Part shown: piece by piece, positions 53,712 to 62,220 of the stretch
How positions within the stretch are numbered: the stretch's first letter is position 1
Layout of the letters: each line of letters begins with the position of its first letter
Assembly: GCF_003025615.1 (NCBI RefSeq)
Contig: NZ_PYMJ01000032.1
Location: 1-64,000, forward strand
Reading direction: 5' to 3'
DNA length: 64,000 nucleotides
DNA from: Photobacterium frigidiphilum
GTDB lineage: Bacteria > Pseudomonadota > Gammaproteobacteria > Enterobacterales > Vibrionaceae
Notes under the pieces: generated by a model
What the model saw: the letters and a program-made list of their open reading frames with translations, nothing else
Told to the model about the DNA's origin: nothing
Database searches by the model: none
Position numbers and translations under genes: made by a program

Positions 53712-53763
53712 GCAAATGTTCCTCTTACCTTCTAACGGCTAGCATACGTTATGCCACGGTAAA

Positions 53764-53852
53764 CTTACCAAGCACACCGAATTTTACACTATAACCGCCG
53801 AATGTAATGCATCACCTTGATTGCTTGGTTAAATTTCGTGTGTTTCGGTAAG
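53764..53852. repeat. Long imperfect palindrome in the MmcQ / lipoprotein gap
   Basis: Left arm CTTACCAAGCACACCGAATT and right arm inverse-similar (AAATTTCGTGTGTTTCGGTA) separated by 46 bases, about 16 of 21 pairs. Could be a REP/ERIC-like or attC-like hairpin; the class is not established. Confidence 0.4.
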
Positions 53853-53964
53853 CTTAATAATTTGTGTGAGTAAAACATTCACGATTAGCTCAATACTATC
53901 GCTTTGATTTTGACGAACGTGGAAGTATCCACTTTGAGCTGAGCCTGTCGATGGCATACGGTCT

Positions 53965-54435
53965 TTATTGATGATTAGACGAGTTTACTTTTTTTGTCGC
54001 TTCGTCAGCGGTTATTTGGCCAAAAAGAGTATCCATCATGTAGTGAATACGTGTTGCACCATCACCAAATTTATTAGGGTTTGCAGTGTACGGAACTTTA
54101 AATTGAACCTTTCCAACTCTCTGACCATGTTGAAATGCATTAATCTCAGCATTTTTTAAATAGAGCGCAAGATCCCATCCCCAATGACCCTCATATTCAA
54201 GAGTTAATTTATTTAAATCATGTTTGGAACCATCAGGTGAAACCGTATATTGATAGTTGTTTGACTGTAGCCATGTTTCCATTGTTTCTTGGAAACCGTC
54301 ACGAGTTTCCTTGTCGTCAACAATTACGATCTCAACGTTATTTACATTTGTTTCAATTGGCGTCGCAGTATAGCGAGGTGATCCACAACCAGATAAAACA
54401 GCGATAGAAATGGATGCAAGTATAAAATTTTTCAT
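53965..54435 (-). CDS. Sbal_3080-type lipoprotein
   Basis: 156 residues with a signal peptide and lipobox (AVLSGC, Cys17). EIVIVDDKETRDGFQETMET and LEYEGHWGWDLALYLKNAEI match the Sbal_3080 family of small lipoproteins in Shewanella and Vibrio relatives. Function unknown. It follows the pseudo-protease lipoprotein gene by 104 bases on the same strand. Confidence 0.78.
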   Translation of the reverse strand: MKNFILASISIAVLSGCGSPRYTATPIETNVNNVEIVIVDDKETRDGFQETMETWLQSNNYQYTVSPDGSKHDLNKLTLEYEGHWGWDLALYLKNAEINAFQHGQRVGKVQFKVPYTANPNKFGDGATRIHYMMDTLFGQITADEATKKVNSSNHQ

Positions 54436-54539
54436 TAAATTTCCAATGCTAGTTATTTTTAATTTGAGCTATATAGCGTAAGAAGTGCACAAAGTCGTAT
54501 TTATGCACTTCTTATGACGTTTAGGTAGTTAGAGGCAAT

Positions 54540-55490
54540 TTACGCTTCGTTCAAGCAAACTAATGGGACAGAGAATTTCTGGCTAGCTTCAGCAATCACT
54601 GATGGTGATACGTTGTTGGCCGTCTTTTTTGTCGTGTGATATGAAATGTTTTGCTCATTTAAGAAAATGCTTAATATAGATGATTTTATTGATTCTTTCT
54701 GTTCGTTTGTGACAAGACCAATCACATCTCCATTTTCAGCAATAACAGGAGCACCAATATCACCTTTGCTTATTTCATTCGTGATGGTCATAATTCGAAT
54801 GTCATTATAACTTCCAGATGCTCGACTAATAATGCCATTGGTTATTTTTCCTTGATAAGACGGTATCTTGGAATAAGCCATATCTGATAGTTCAAAACCA
54901 TAAGTATAAGTACGTTCGCCTTGTGATGTTTTCTTTTTAGAGCTTATGGTTGCATAAGTAGCGTTTGGAGTGGTTGATTTTAGTATTGAAATATTATTCA
55001 TTTTATCTGCGCGAATTACCGTTGTTTCTATCAAACGGCCATTTCGCTCGTAATTAATCTTTGAGCAATTTTCAACAACATCATTGGTTGTCAATAAATA
55101 CTCATTATTAATAAAAAAGCCTGTTGAGGTAACGCTTAAATCAGGTTTATAATTAATACCATTAGAAACAATATTATAGTTATTTACAGTTCTAAAGTTT
55201 TTCACCTGAGAATCATTACTGGATAATGGGCGACCGTTCACCTCTGTAACATTACAATTCAACCCACCAGTTTTTCTACAAGTTTGTTGAGCTAGTTCTA
55301 TAGCTTCTTCTTTTGTTGATGCTCCCCAAGCCGATCCTGCAACGCCATTAGTACCAATGGAATAAGCTTTATTGTCAGGCTTATTTTTATATTGATTGTA
55401 CAATTTTTCTGCTGTCACATTGGCTGCTTGACAGCCAGCTGAGATAAAAACTAAAGCGAGTAAACTCACATTGAATAATTTCATTTTCAC
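54540..55490 (-). CDS. Trypsin-like lipoprotein lacking the catalytic triad (pseudoprotease)
   Basis: 316 residues with a lipobox (SAGC, Cys20). Residues about 40-90 look DUF4189-like (YSIGTNGVAGSAWGASTKEE, then paired Cys71/Cys79). Residues about 120-270 follow an S1/HtrA-like protease fold: GFFINNEYLLTTNDVVENC, RADKMNNISILKS and KGDIGAPVIAENGDVIGLVT. At the triad positions the His is Asp137, the Asp is Asn166 and the Ser is Ile245. It therefore cannot be a serine protease and probably binds peptides or envelope partners. Confidence 0.8.
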   Translation of the reverse strand: MKMKLFNVSLLALVFISAGCQAANVTAEKLYNQYKNKPDNKAYSIGTNGVAGSAWGASTKEEAIELAQQTCRKTGGLNCNVTEVNGRPLSSNDSQVKNFRTVNNYNIVSNGINYKPDLSVTSTGFFINNEYLLTTNDVVENCSKINYERNGRLIETTVIRADKMNNISILKSTTPNATYATISSKKKTSQGERTYTYGFELSDMAYSKIPSYQGKITNGIISRASGSYNDIRIMTITNEISKGDIGAPVIAENGDVIGLVTNEQKESIKSSILSIFLNEQNISYHTTKKTANNVSPSVIAEASQKFSVPLVCLNEA

Positions 55491-56126
55491 TTAAAACCCA
55501 TTCACTAAGGTAGACATTGAGAATTCACAATAAAAAGTACTTGCATGTTAAATGGCTGACTTCAAGATATAAATAGTAATGCTTATCGCCAGATATCATA
55601 CGGGATAGGGTATCTTAGCGCTTTATGTCTATAAAATGATACAGGGTGTGCGTGAAACTTTACCTGCTTTATCACAGCATATGATGCTGATCATGTTATC
55701 AATTCAAAGCACTTATAATTGAAGATTAGCGACTGAGTACACTTGCTGTAATACAAGAGTAGATTTATTGATGCTTGCGATAACCTATATTTGAAATGGT
55801 GTATTTAACTATTGAGTGATCTATTGATTTAAAGCATGTCGTTATTAATTAAACCATACCGATTGATATACTGCTTGTGAATGGTTGCGTATAATGCTGG
55901 CTGTTAGTATATGCACTTGTTCTTGGTTTCGTCATGATGAATCTAAAACCATGGTGTAGGAGGGATCCAGCTCTTCAGTGTTGAAGAGATTTCTCGTAAT
56001 TTTAAGTTGATTACTGGCTAGATCTGATTATTTACAATAACGCCCAGAAAAGCCTCATCTTTTTTAACGGTTCATTGTGATACTTTGCAACCTGGCAGCG
56101 TAAGTGCTACTCCATGAGTGAGAAAA
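55491..56126. other. Long non-coding stretch before the diguanylate cyclase
   Basis: About 630 bases without a gene. A small hairpin, CTCTTCA / TTGAAGAG, lies at about 55971-55988 after a GGAGGGATCC sequence. I could not build a c-di-GMP riboswitch from it. TGCTGGCTGTTAGTATATGC (55895-55914) is similar to 63544-63563. Confidence 0.35.
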
Positions 56127-57995
56127 ATGTTTAATCTAAAACACCCTTATCGTTTAACGTTAACCTTGTATTTTTTAGGTTTTGGTGTGATTGTCGCATT
56201 GGTAACATCATTTATAAATTATAAAATTAGCTTTGTTGATCTTGATGAAACGCTTCATGAGATTTCTAAATCTGAAGTTTCTTTTAAACGAGATTACTTA
56301 TCTGGTTACATTAAAAATAGTGAAATACTACTTTCGTCGATAGTTAAAAGTGATCTTACAAAAGAATTTGTTCTATCGAATGATGTTAATGATAAAATAA
56401 ATGCAACTAACCTTTTCTATGCTTTGGCACTTTCTGATAAAGATGTAATGCAGCTGCGTTATATCGATAGAACGGGAAAGGAAATAATAAGAATAGACCG
56501 GAATAGTTCCACTGATGATTTGCATTTTATTTCAGATGATAATATGCAAAATAAAAAAGAAAGGTATTATTTTAAAGAGGCCGCGATCTTAAAAGAAAAT
56601 CAATATTGGTATTCGAATGTTGATCTAAATGTTGAACATGGGGAAATAGAACTACCATTAAAACCGACTTTTAGAGTTGCAACACCGTTGATTATTAATG
56701 ACCAATTTTATGGTGTTGTTGTTGTAAATTTATTGTTTAGTGAAACAATAAATTTTTTGTCTTTTTCTGAAAACTTCAATATTTATTTAGCAACTGGCGA
56801 TGGTGATATTATTCATCACCCAGATAATAGTCAGTCGTGGAGTCAATATTTTCCAGACTTGAAAAGATTAGATGATATTTTCCCTAATTCAGCATTAAAC
56901 ATACTTACATCTAATGCTTTTTATGGCCCGGGGATTTACTCATACTCCTTGGGTGATTTGTTTGGAAATAAAGATAATCTAAAAGTTATATTTATACCAA
57001 AGTTAGGTGTAATGCAGACAATGCAGAATAAAAATGTTCTCTCGGCGTTACTTATTGCACTAACCGTACTTGCGGTATCTTTTCCTCTTTCTTGGTTCGC
57101 AAGTATTATGCCTTCACGTTTACAGTCAAAACTGTCTGAAGCTTACGATAAAATCAAAAAGAACGCTGCGGTTATTGATAAACACGTAATGATACTATGC
57201 ACAGACAGAGACGGGGTTATCAAGAAAGTAAACATGTGTTTTGCCGAAACGACTGGGTATGCAACTGATGAAGTGATTGGAAAAAAACAACGTGACTTTC
57301 GACACAGTGATACCTCTTTAGAAGCTTATGATGAGATACATGAACTTATTCTTACCGGAAAAGTATGGGAAGGTGAGCTCAAAGAAACAGATAAAGAGGG
57401 AAATGACTTATGGGTACATAAGTTCATTACACCAGATATTAATGAAAATGGTATGATTGATGGCTTCACTACGATAGTTCAGAATATTACTGATAAGAAA
57501 AATATAGAGTTACTATCGATTACTGATAGTTTAACTGGGTTATATAATCGCTATAAATTAGAATCTGTATTATCGTCAGAATCTTCTCGCTGTGAACGAT
57601 ATCAAAGTGACTTTTCAGTCATCATTTTTGATATTGATTTTTTCAAAAAAATTAATGACACATACGGTCACTTAGTGGGTGATGATGTACTCATTCACTT
57701 GGCACGATTGTTAAAAGAAAACACCAGAATAACCGATGTGACTAGCCGTTGGGGAGGGGAAGAGTTCCTCATTGTTGCTTGTAATACCAATCTTCATGAG
57801 GCGTTCATTTTTGCTGAAAAATTAAGAATAGTAATAGAGAACTATAACTTCCCTTCTATTGGTAAAATGACGATCAGCTGTGGTGTTGCGCAGTATATAA
57901 ATAAAGAAACAATCTCAGAATTAGTATCAAGAGCCGACTTCGCTTTATATCAGGCAAAAAAAATGGGAAAAAATAAGGTAGTCAAAGCGAAATAA
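56127..57995 (+). CDS. Membrane diguanylate cyclase (Cache-like sensor, PAS, GGDEF)
   Basis: 622 residues from the ATG at 56127 (a GTG at 56118 is possible). Two membrane helices (about 12-30 and 305-325) enclose a periplasmic Cache-like sensor; a PAS domain (about 348-457, CTDRDGVIKKVNMCFAETTG) and a GGDEF domain (about 465-620) follow. The active site is GGEEF (about 541-545) and the inhibitory RxxD motif (RITD) lies five residues before it, so an active, product-inhibited cyclase is expected. The c-di-GMP could feed PgaCD regulation, though the genes are far apart. Confidence 0.93.
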   Translation: MFNLKHPYRLTLTLYFLGFGVIVALVTSFINYKISFVDLDETLHEISKSEVSFKRDYLSGYIKNSEILLSSIVKSDLTKEFVLSNDVNDKINATNLFYALALSDKDVMQLRYIDRTGKEIIRIDRNSSTDDLHFISDDNMQNKKERYYFKEAAILKENQYWYSNVDLNVEHGEIELPLKPTFRVATPLIINDQFYGVVVVNLLFSETINFLSFSENFNIYLATGDGDIIHHPDNSQSWSQYFPDLKRLDDIFPNSALNILTSNAFYGPGIYSYSLGDLFGNKDNLKVIFIPKLGVMQTMQNKNVLSALLIALTVLAVSFPLSWFASIMPSRLQSKLSEAYDKIKKNAAVIDKHVMILCTDRDGVIKKVNMCFAETTGYATDEVIGKKQRDFRHSDTSLEAYDEIHELILTGKVWEGELKETDKEGNDLWVHKFITPDINENGMIDGFTTIVQNITDKKNIELLSITDSLTGLYNRYKLESVLSSESSRCERYQSDFSVIIFDIDFFKKINDTYGHLVGDDVLIHLARLLKENTRITDVTSRWGGEEFLIVACNTNLHEAFIFAEKLRIVIENYNFPSIGKMTISCGVAQYINKETISELVSRADFALYQAKKMGKNKVVKAK

Positions 57996-58103
57996 GACCA
58001 AGCACAGCTCTCTACTTCGCTTTTGAATAATCAGCTCTGATATCTAAGCACTACGTCAGCAACCAAGTTTAATACAAGTTACTGGCGTAGTGCTTTATTA
58101 ATC

Positions 58104-58694
58104 TCATGATTTTTCGATGAATCCCATGCCTTCTTTAATGCGATTTAAGTTAGCCGTTGATGTGAGCTTTTCTACAACAGCGAAAGCAACATCCATTGCG
58201 GCTGAAGGGCTTCTAGAGGTGATTATGTTTTTATCGATAACGATAGGCTGTTGGATGATATTTACCCCCATCTCTTTCATTTGAGTCTGACGCTTTTCAC
58301 TTAAATGGTAAGTTGTGCCGTTACGGCCATTAAGCACACCACTTTTAGCAATGGGTAATGCACCAACACAGACAGAAGCGATTAGCTTGTCTTGCGAATC
58401 AAAATCACGGATTAACGATAGTAATCTTTCATCGTATGCATCTTCATAAAACCCTGCACGACTCATACCACCAGGAATTGCTAGGGCATCGAAATCATTA
58501 ATGTCTATTTCACTTAACTGACATTCAGGTTCAATCGTAAAGTTCCATGCGCATTTTACTTTTGAACGTAAACCAACAGTCACAAGTTCAATGGGTTCTA
58601 AACCATATGTTGTTGTCCAGCCAAGCGCATCAGTAAATACACTTGCTTCGTATTCTTCTACACCCTGACATAGAAAGAGAATAACCTTTTTCAT
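58104..58694 (-). CDS. DJ-1/PfpI-family protein
   Basis: 196 residues from the ATG at 58694 (AGGA 8 bases upstream). MKKVILFLCQGVEEYEAS is the family start with its conserved Glu, DALAIPGGMSRAGF a central strand, and LIASVCVGALPIAKSG carries the nucleophile-elbow Cys (VCVGA). ThiJ/YajL-like; protein or glyoxal-type repair function is only a family guess. A 66-base piece of its C-terminal part recurs at 63595-63660. Confidence 0.88.
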   Translation of the reverse strand: MKKVILFLCQGVEEYEASVFTDALGWTTTYGLEPIELVTVGLRSKVKCAWNFTIEPECQLSEIDINDFDALAIPGGMSRAGFYEDAYDERLLSLIRDFDSQDKLIASVCVGALPIAKSGVLNGRNGTTYHLSEKRQTQMKEMGVNIIQQPIVIDKNIITSRSPSAAMDVAFAVVEKLTSTANLNRIKEGMGFIEKS

Positions 58695-58710
58695 AATCGT
58701 CATCCTAACT

Positions 58711-58724
58711 TGGGTATATACCCA
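58711..58724. promoter_or_regulatory. 14-bp perfect palindrome before the DJ-1 gene
   Basis: TGGGTATATACCCA, 16 bases upstream of the start codon, in the gap after the small membrane-protein gene. It could be an operator, or a joined pair of the dispersed TATACCCAAGTT ends. Confidence 0.4.
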
Positions 58725-58742
58725 TACTTAAACTAGCAAAAA

Positions 58743-59093
58743 TTAAAATATAAAGATCAGTAAAAGACAGCCTAAAAAGGCAGGCAAACCCGCGATAAAC
58801 ATAATTAAACCGAATTGATAATTTTGTCTTTTCTGATTTTCAAAATCCGTCTCAAAGTCATGACCTGCTACCATCTCCTTGGCTTTCTTAGCTGTGGGAT
58901 CAAGTTCCCAATTACGACTATCATTACTGCCTTCCCAAGTTAAACCGGCAATACCCCAAATAACAATGACAACAAAAAATAAGAAATCACTCAGGCTTGT
59001 TGAAGCAAAAAACGCAATATATTTGGAGAGCAGTAACACAACCAATGCCGCCAATATATTAGTAATTAAAACCATGTTTAAGAGTTTTTTCAT
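58743..59093 (-). CDS. Small membrane protein of unknown function
   Basis: 116 residues with two N-terminal helices (about 5-25, 35-52) and one C-terminal helix (about 95-115), and an acidic loop (DPTAKKAKEMVAGHDFETD) between. Same strand and 48 bases before the DJ-1 gene, so probably co-transcribed. Family not recognised. Part of it is duplicated at 63664-63736. Confidence 0.72.
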   Translation of the reverse strand: MKKLLNMVLITNILAALVVLLLSKYIAFFASTSLSDFLFFVVIVIWGIAGLTWEGSNDSRNWELDPTAKKAKEMVAGHDFETDFENQKRQNYQFGLIMFIAGLPAFLGCLLLIFIF

Positions 59094-59295
59094 AAGTGCT
59101 GCCTTTGCATTTTCGCCGTTAGGTTGCCTGCTATCCTAGCTCTTTATGTATGAAAACTCATCACTGATATTAATCTGTATGATGTCGATCGCAATATCAA
59201 TTCAAATTGATTATGTATGGTGGGTTAACCATTAAAAATCATATTGTTAGTGGCGAGTGACGTTCCAAAACAGCTTATTCAGACATAGCCTAATA

Positions 59296-60858
59296 TTAGT
59301 GAACCTCGCTCTCATTGTCTTGATGGTGAGGCTGGTTGTTGGCCCACTTCATCGCGATCACCATAATTGGAACCAGAAGGATAATAGAGAATATAATCCA
59401 CTGGAAGTTGTTGACTCCCGCAACTGACATGGCCTGAGTTTTCAACTGTTCGCTTAACAGTAAAGCTATTTGTTCTGAGCTCGGGTTAATCATTCCCTGC
59501 CGCAGCAAATCGGCTGTCATTTGTTGGTGTAGAACAAAAGTCTCGCTGCTGGCATTGTAGTTTTCGGCTAACTTGCTGACCGACCCCACCGTTTCTATAT
59601 ACATCAACCGCGAAAATTCAGTGATGGCAAGTAACGAACCAAAGTTACGGAATAGATAAAACCAGGTAATTCCTTCGGCCACCTGATGTTTGGGAAAACT
59701 ACGTAAAATATGAACAGTCAGGGTGATATTGAGAATACCCACAGCCAAGCCTTTGAGCAGTAAAGCAGGCCAGAGATCGGATACACCACTGTGGGCATTG
59801 CTGCCAGCAAGCAAAGCACACGCTAATAGCATAATAGAGACGCCTGCTGGAATAACGTTTTCTGGGTTTCTCTTTGGGTTGCAGGTGGCTATCAGCGCAA
59901 TGATCAGGCCGCCAATCATACCAGCAAAGCCAATCATTTCCAGCTCGCCCAAATGCTCATGGCTATAATGCATGACTTGGGTGACATAGGTTGAAACCAG
60001 AATCGTGGTTCCCATGATCACAAAGCCTGCCACCGCAGCATCGAGCATACCCACTTTCCCATGGGGACTGGCTAGAGCCTTAAAGCGAAGATATTCTCCT
60101 TTACCCCAACGGCGTCGCATAGCAATGATCGCTGCTGCACCGATTACGAGGGTCAGCAAGGTCAGCTCGACGATCTCCGGATCGCGAAACCAGTTAAAGC
60201 GTTCGCCTCGCAGTAACAGATAAGTTACACCGCAGATAAAACCGCTTAGCAGTACCGCCTGCAGAAAATTAAAGCGGATTTTCTGGCGCTCATCGGGGCA
60301 AGGCCAATGGCCGAACCGCGCCCAATAGAGCATGCCAATAAAGGGGATTACCTGAACGGCAAAAGACCAGTGCCAGAGGTTATTTTCGGCCAAGTGAGAG
60401 AGGAAATAGGGATAGATACTCAGGGGAATCAATACCACACTGAGCAACATTACACCTTCAACAAAAGCAATCGCACGATAACCCAGATTGCGCAATACAA
60501 TGGCATGGGCAAACAGTAGTAAGAAGCTAGCAGAAACGCCGTGGCCGAACCAAGCGATCATTTGCGGGGCCGAACTCATCCACAGGCTGCTGATCAGGGC
60601 GCAGATCAGGCCGATCCCCGCACCGAGCCGGAACAGAGCACGATAGCCGATACGGTAGGATAGCCATGCTGCTAGAGGAAAAGCCGTCAACTGCCCGAAC
60701 ATGTTCAGGGTTTTGAACCAAGAGGCTTCGTCTGCTGACAAGCCTAATGTTCCGGCCATTTCTGCAGCTCCAGTGGTATAGATCTCAGCTGTTATCCCCT
60801 GAGGGAAAAGTGCCAGCAAGGCCAGAGCAAGAATTGCAAAGGGTTGAATTTTCATCAT
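59296..60858 (-). CDS. MFS drug exporter, DHA2 family (EmrB-like)
   Basis: 520 residues with about 14 transmembrane helices. FALLALFPQG-like start, AGTLGLSADEASWFKTLNMF and GYRALFRLGAGIGLICALIS are typical of the EmrB/FarB group; the C-terminal loop with NASSETFVLHQQMTADLL is the long periplasmic loop of that family. Its ATG overlaps the HlyD-type gene stop (TAATG). With that adaptor it should export toxic compounds across both membranes via TolC. The region is more GC-rich than its neighbours, a sign of transfer. Confidence 0.88.
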   Translation of the reverse strand: MMKIQPFAILALALLALFPQGITAEIYTTGAAEMAGTLGLSADEASWFKTLNMFGQLTAFPLAAWLSYRIGYRALFRLGAGIGLICALISSLWMSSAPQMIAWFGHGVSASFLLLFAHAIVLRNLGYRAIAFVEGVMLLSVVLIPLSIYPYFLSHLAENNLWHWSFAVQVIPFIGMLYWARFGHWPCPDERQKIRFNFLQAVLLSGFICGVTYLLLRGERFNWFRDPEIVELTLLTLVIGAAAIIAMRRRWGKGEYLRFKALASPHGKVGMLDAAVAGFVIMGTTILVSTYVTQVMHYSHEHLGELEMIGFAGMIGGLIIALIATCNPKRNPENVIPAGVSIMLLACALLAGSNAHSGVSDLWPALLLKGLAVGILNITLTVHILRSFPKHQVAEGITWFYLFRNFGSLLAITEFSRLMYIETVGSVSKLAENYNASSETFVLHQQMTADLLRQGMINPSSEQIALLLSEQLKTQAMSVAGVNNFQWIIFSIILLVPIMVIAMKWANNQPHHQDNESEVH

Positions 60859-61922
60859 TAGGCCTTGTCGTTGGTATCAACTTCGACTTCGGCAGACAGG
60901 CCGGGAACGATTCTGCCGCGAAGCTCATCAGGTAGCTGAATAGAGATCTTAACGGGTACTCGCTGAACAATTTTGACGAAGTTGCCGGTGGCATTGTCGG
61001 GCGGTAGCAGACTGAATTGTGCGCCAGTGGCAGGCGAAGCACTGATCACATATCCCTTGAGCTGGTAATTAGGAAAGCTATCTAAGTTGATATGCACTTC
61101 CTGACCTGGGTAGATGTTGGTGATCTGATTTTCTTTGTAATTAGCCTCTATCCAGATATCGTCGATTGGCACTATCGCCAGCAGAGGATTACCTTTGTTG
61201 ACATAGCGTCCGGCACGAACCACTCGGTTGCCGACGATACCGCTGATTGGTGCTCGAAGCTCGGTATCTTCCAGATTCAACTTCGCCAGATCCAATGCAG
61301 CGTCGGCTTGATCGCGTTGGGCGATCATACGCGCCCGCTCGGTTTTCAGGGTAGTTAGCTGCTGCTTGGCTGCAGCCAGCTGTAATTTAGTGGCATCAAG
61401 ATCGGCACTAGATTGCTGCTTCTGGGTCTTCTGGCCGTCATAGCTTGATTTTGAAATCAGCTTTTTGCGCAGCAGATCGGAAAAACGTTGCCACTCTTTA
61501 TGCTGGAAGTCTGCATCGGATTTGGCTGAAGTGATGCGGGTGGCCGCTTCATCGATATTGATCATTTGCAGTTTTATACGCTCGTTGACATTAGCCACAG
61601 TCGCTTCAGCCATAGCGAAGGCGCTTTTAGCCTGATCCCTAAGGGCGATGTAGTCGCGTTTGTCGACTTCAGCCAGCAATTCACCCGCCTGTACATACTG
61701 GTTATCGGTGACATAGACCTTGGTCACGACACCTGCAACCTCGGCGCTGATTTGGGATATTTCTCCGTGTACATAGGCATTGTCGGTTGCCACCATACCC
61801 GGCGCTGGTGCTAGGTAATAGTAAAACCCTGCAACAGCGCACGCTAGCAAACTTGCAACTACGCTTTTTTTTATCATTGTTTTCATATTCATATTCATAT
61901 TCATATTCATATTCACAGCCAT
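60858..61922 (-). CDS. HlyD/EmrA-type membrane fusion protein
   Basis: 354 residues if started at the ATG at 61922. One N-terminal helix (VVASLLACAVAGFYYYLAP), then a lipoyl/coiled-coil adaptor: ATDNAYVHGEISQISAEVAG, a long hairpin (about 100-220), LELTDTELRAPISGIVGN-like strand (LNLEDTELRAPISGIVGNRV) and VPIDDIWIEANYKENQ. The N-terminus is odd: five hexanucleotide repeats encode MNMNMNMNM, no RBS is seen, and a candidate operator overlaps an upstream TTG start (61943). The true start is uncertain within 61943-61870. Confidence 0.88.
   Translation of the reverse strand: MAVNMNMNMNMNMKTMIKKSVVASLLACAVAGFYYYLAPAPGMVATDNAYVHGEISQISAEVAGVVTKVYVTDNQYVQAGELLAEVDKRDYIALRDQAKSAFAMAEATVANVNERIKLQMINIDEAATRITSAKSDADFQHKEWQRFSDLLRKKLISKSSYDGQKTQKQQSSADLDATKLQLAAAKQQLTTLKTERARMIAQRDQADAALDLAKLNLEDTELRAPISGIVGNRVVRAGRYVNKGNPLLAIVPIDDIWIEANYKENQITNIYPGQEVHINLDSFPNYQLKGYVISASPATGAQFSLLPPDNATGNFVKIVQRVPVKISIQLPDELRGRIVPGLSAEVEVDTNDKA
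61884..61913. repeat. Hexanucleotide repeat (CATATT x5) at the adaptor gene start
   Basis: Five exact copies on the plus strand, read as AATATG on the coding strand, so each unit is Asn-Met and offers another ATG. Copy changes keep the frame but add or remove start codons. Confidence 0.9.
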
Positions 61923-61927
61923 AATTA

Positions 61928-61949
61928 ACACAGTACGGTACAATATCTT
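61928..61949. promoter_or_regulatory. Second candidate TetR operator, at the adaptor gene start
   Basis: ACACAGTACGGTACAATATCTT region; aligned with 62131-62159 it agrees at about 17 of 22 positions, including TACGGTACA and TATC. Overlaps the translation start area of the adaptor gene. Confidence 0.5.
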
Positions 61950-61967
61950 GTAACGACGGATTAAAGA

Positions 61968-62120
61968 TTAAGAATTGTTCGAAAGGTCCCACTGTGAAAT
62001 CTCACGGTGTTCGTGACCATTATCGAGAGTAGAGATGAGCGGCATTGGTGCCAGTAAGAAATAAAGCGGCAGCAATAAAAAACTGAACATGAGGCAATGC
62101 AGAATTATTATTTTCATCAT
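61968..62120 (-). CDS. Possible 50-residue leader membrane peptide of the efflux operon
   Basis: Frame opens MMKIIILHCLMFSFLLLP, continues with a hydrophobic stretch to about residue 30 and has a polar tail ending SQWDLSNNS. It lies between the 31-bp palindrome and the adaptor gene, on the same strand, 25-45 bases before it. One transmembrane helix or an uncleaved signal is predicted. The RBS is poor and no family is recognised, so it may be a chance frame. Confidence 0.3.
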   Translation of the reverse strand: MMKIIILHCLMFSFLLLPLYFLLAPMPLISTLDNGHEHREISQWDLSNNS

Positions 62121-62128
62121 TTTATTTA

Positions 62129-62159
62129 ATTATGATACTATACGGTACAGTATCATAAT
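62129..62159. promoter_or_regulatory. 31-bp near-perfect palindrome, probable TetR operator
   Basis: Arms ATTATGATACT and AGTATCATAAT flank the centre ATACGGTAC; only one pair besides the centre fails. It sits between the divergent TetR gene (62 bases away) and the efflux genes, as expected for an EmrR/TetR-type control site. Confidence 0.75.
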
Positions 62160-62220
62160 GTGCTATCATGGGGGTTGCAACCCCTAACCGAAAGAAATAG
62201 TACTAAGGAGTATCATTATA

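Noticed and set aside
52820..55490. Chromosomal integron cassette array
   Set aside because: Small same-strand genes suggested it, but I could not find core-site pairs or a repeated attC, and there is no integrase. Only one long palindrome was noted.
55960..56117. c-di-GMP riboswitch before the diguanylate cyclase
   Set aside because: The conserved GEMM core and tetraloop receptor could not be aligned; only a small unrelated hairpin is present.
61861..61920. Phase-variable on/off switch by the CATATT repeat
   Set aside because: The unit is six bases, so copy changes never shift the reading frame; only start-codon number can vary.
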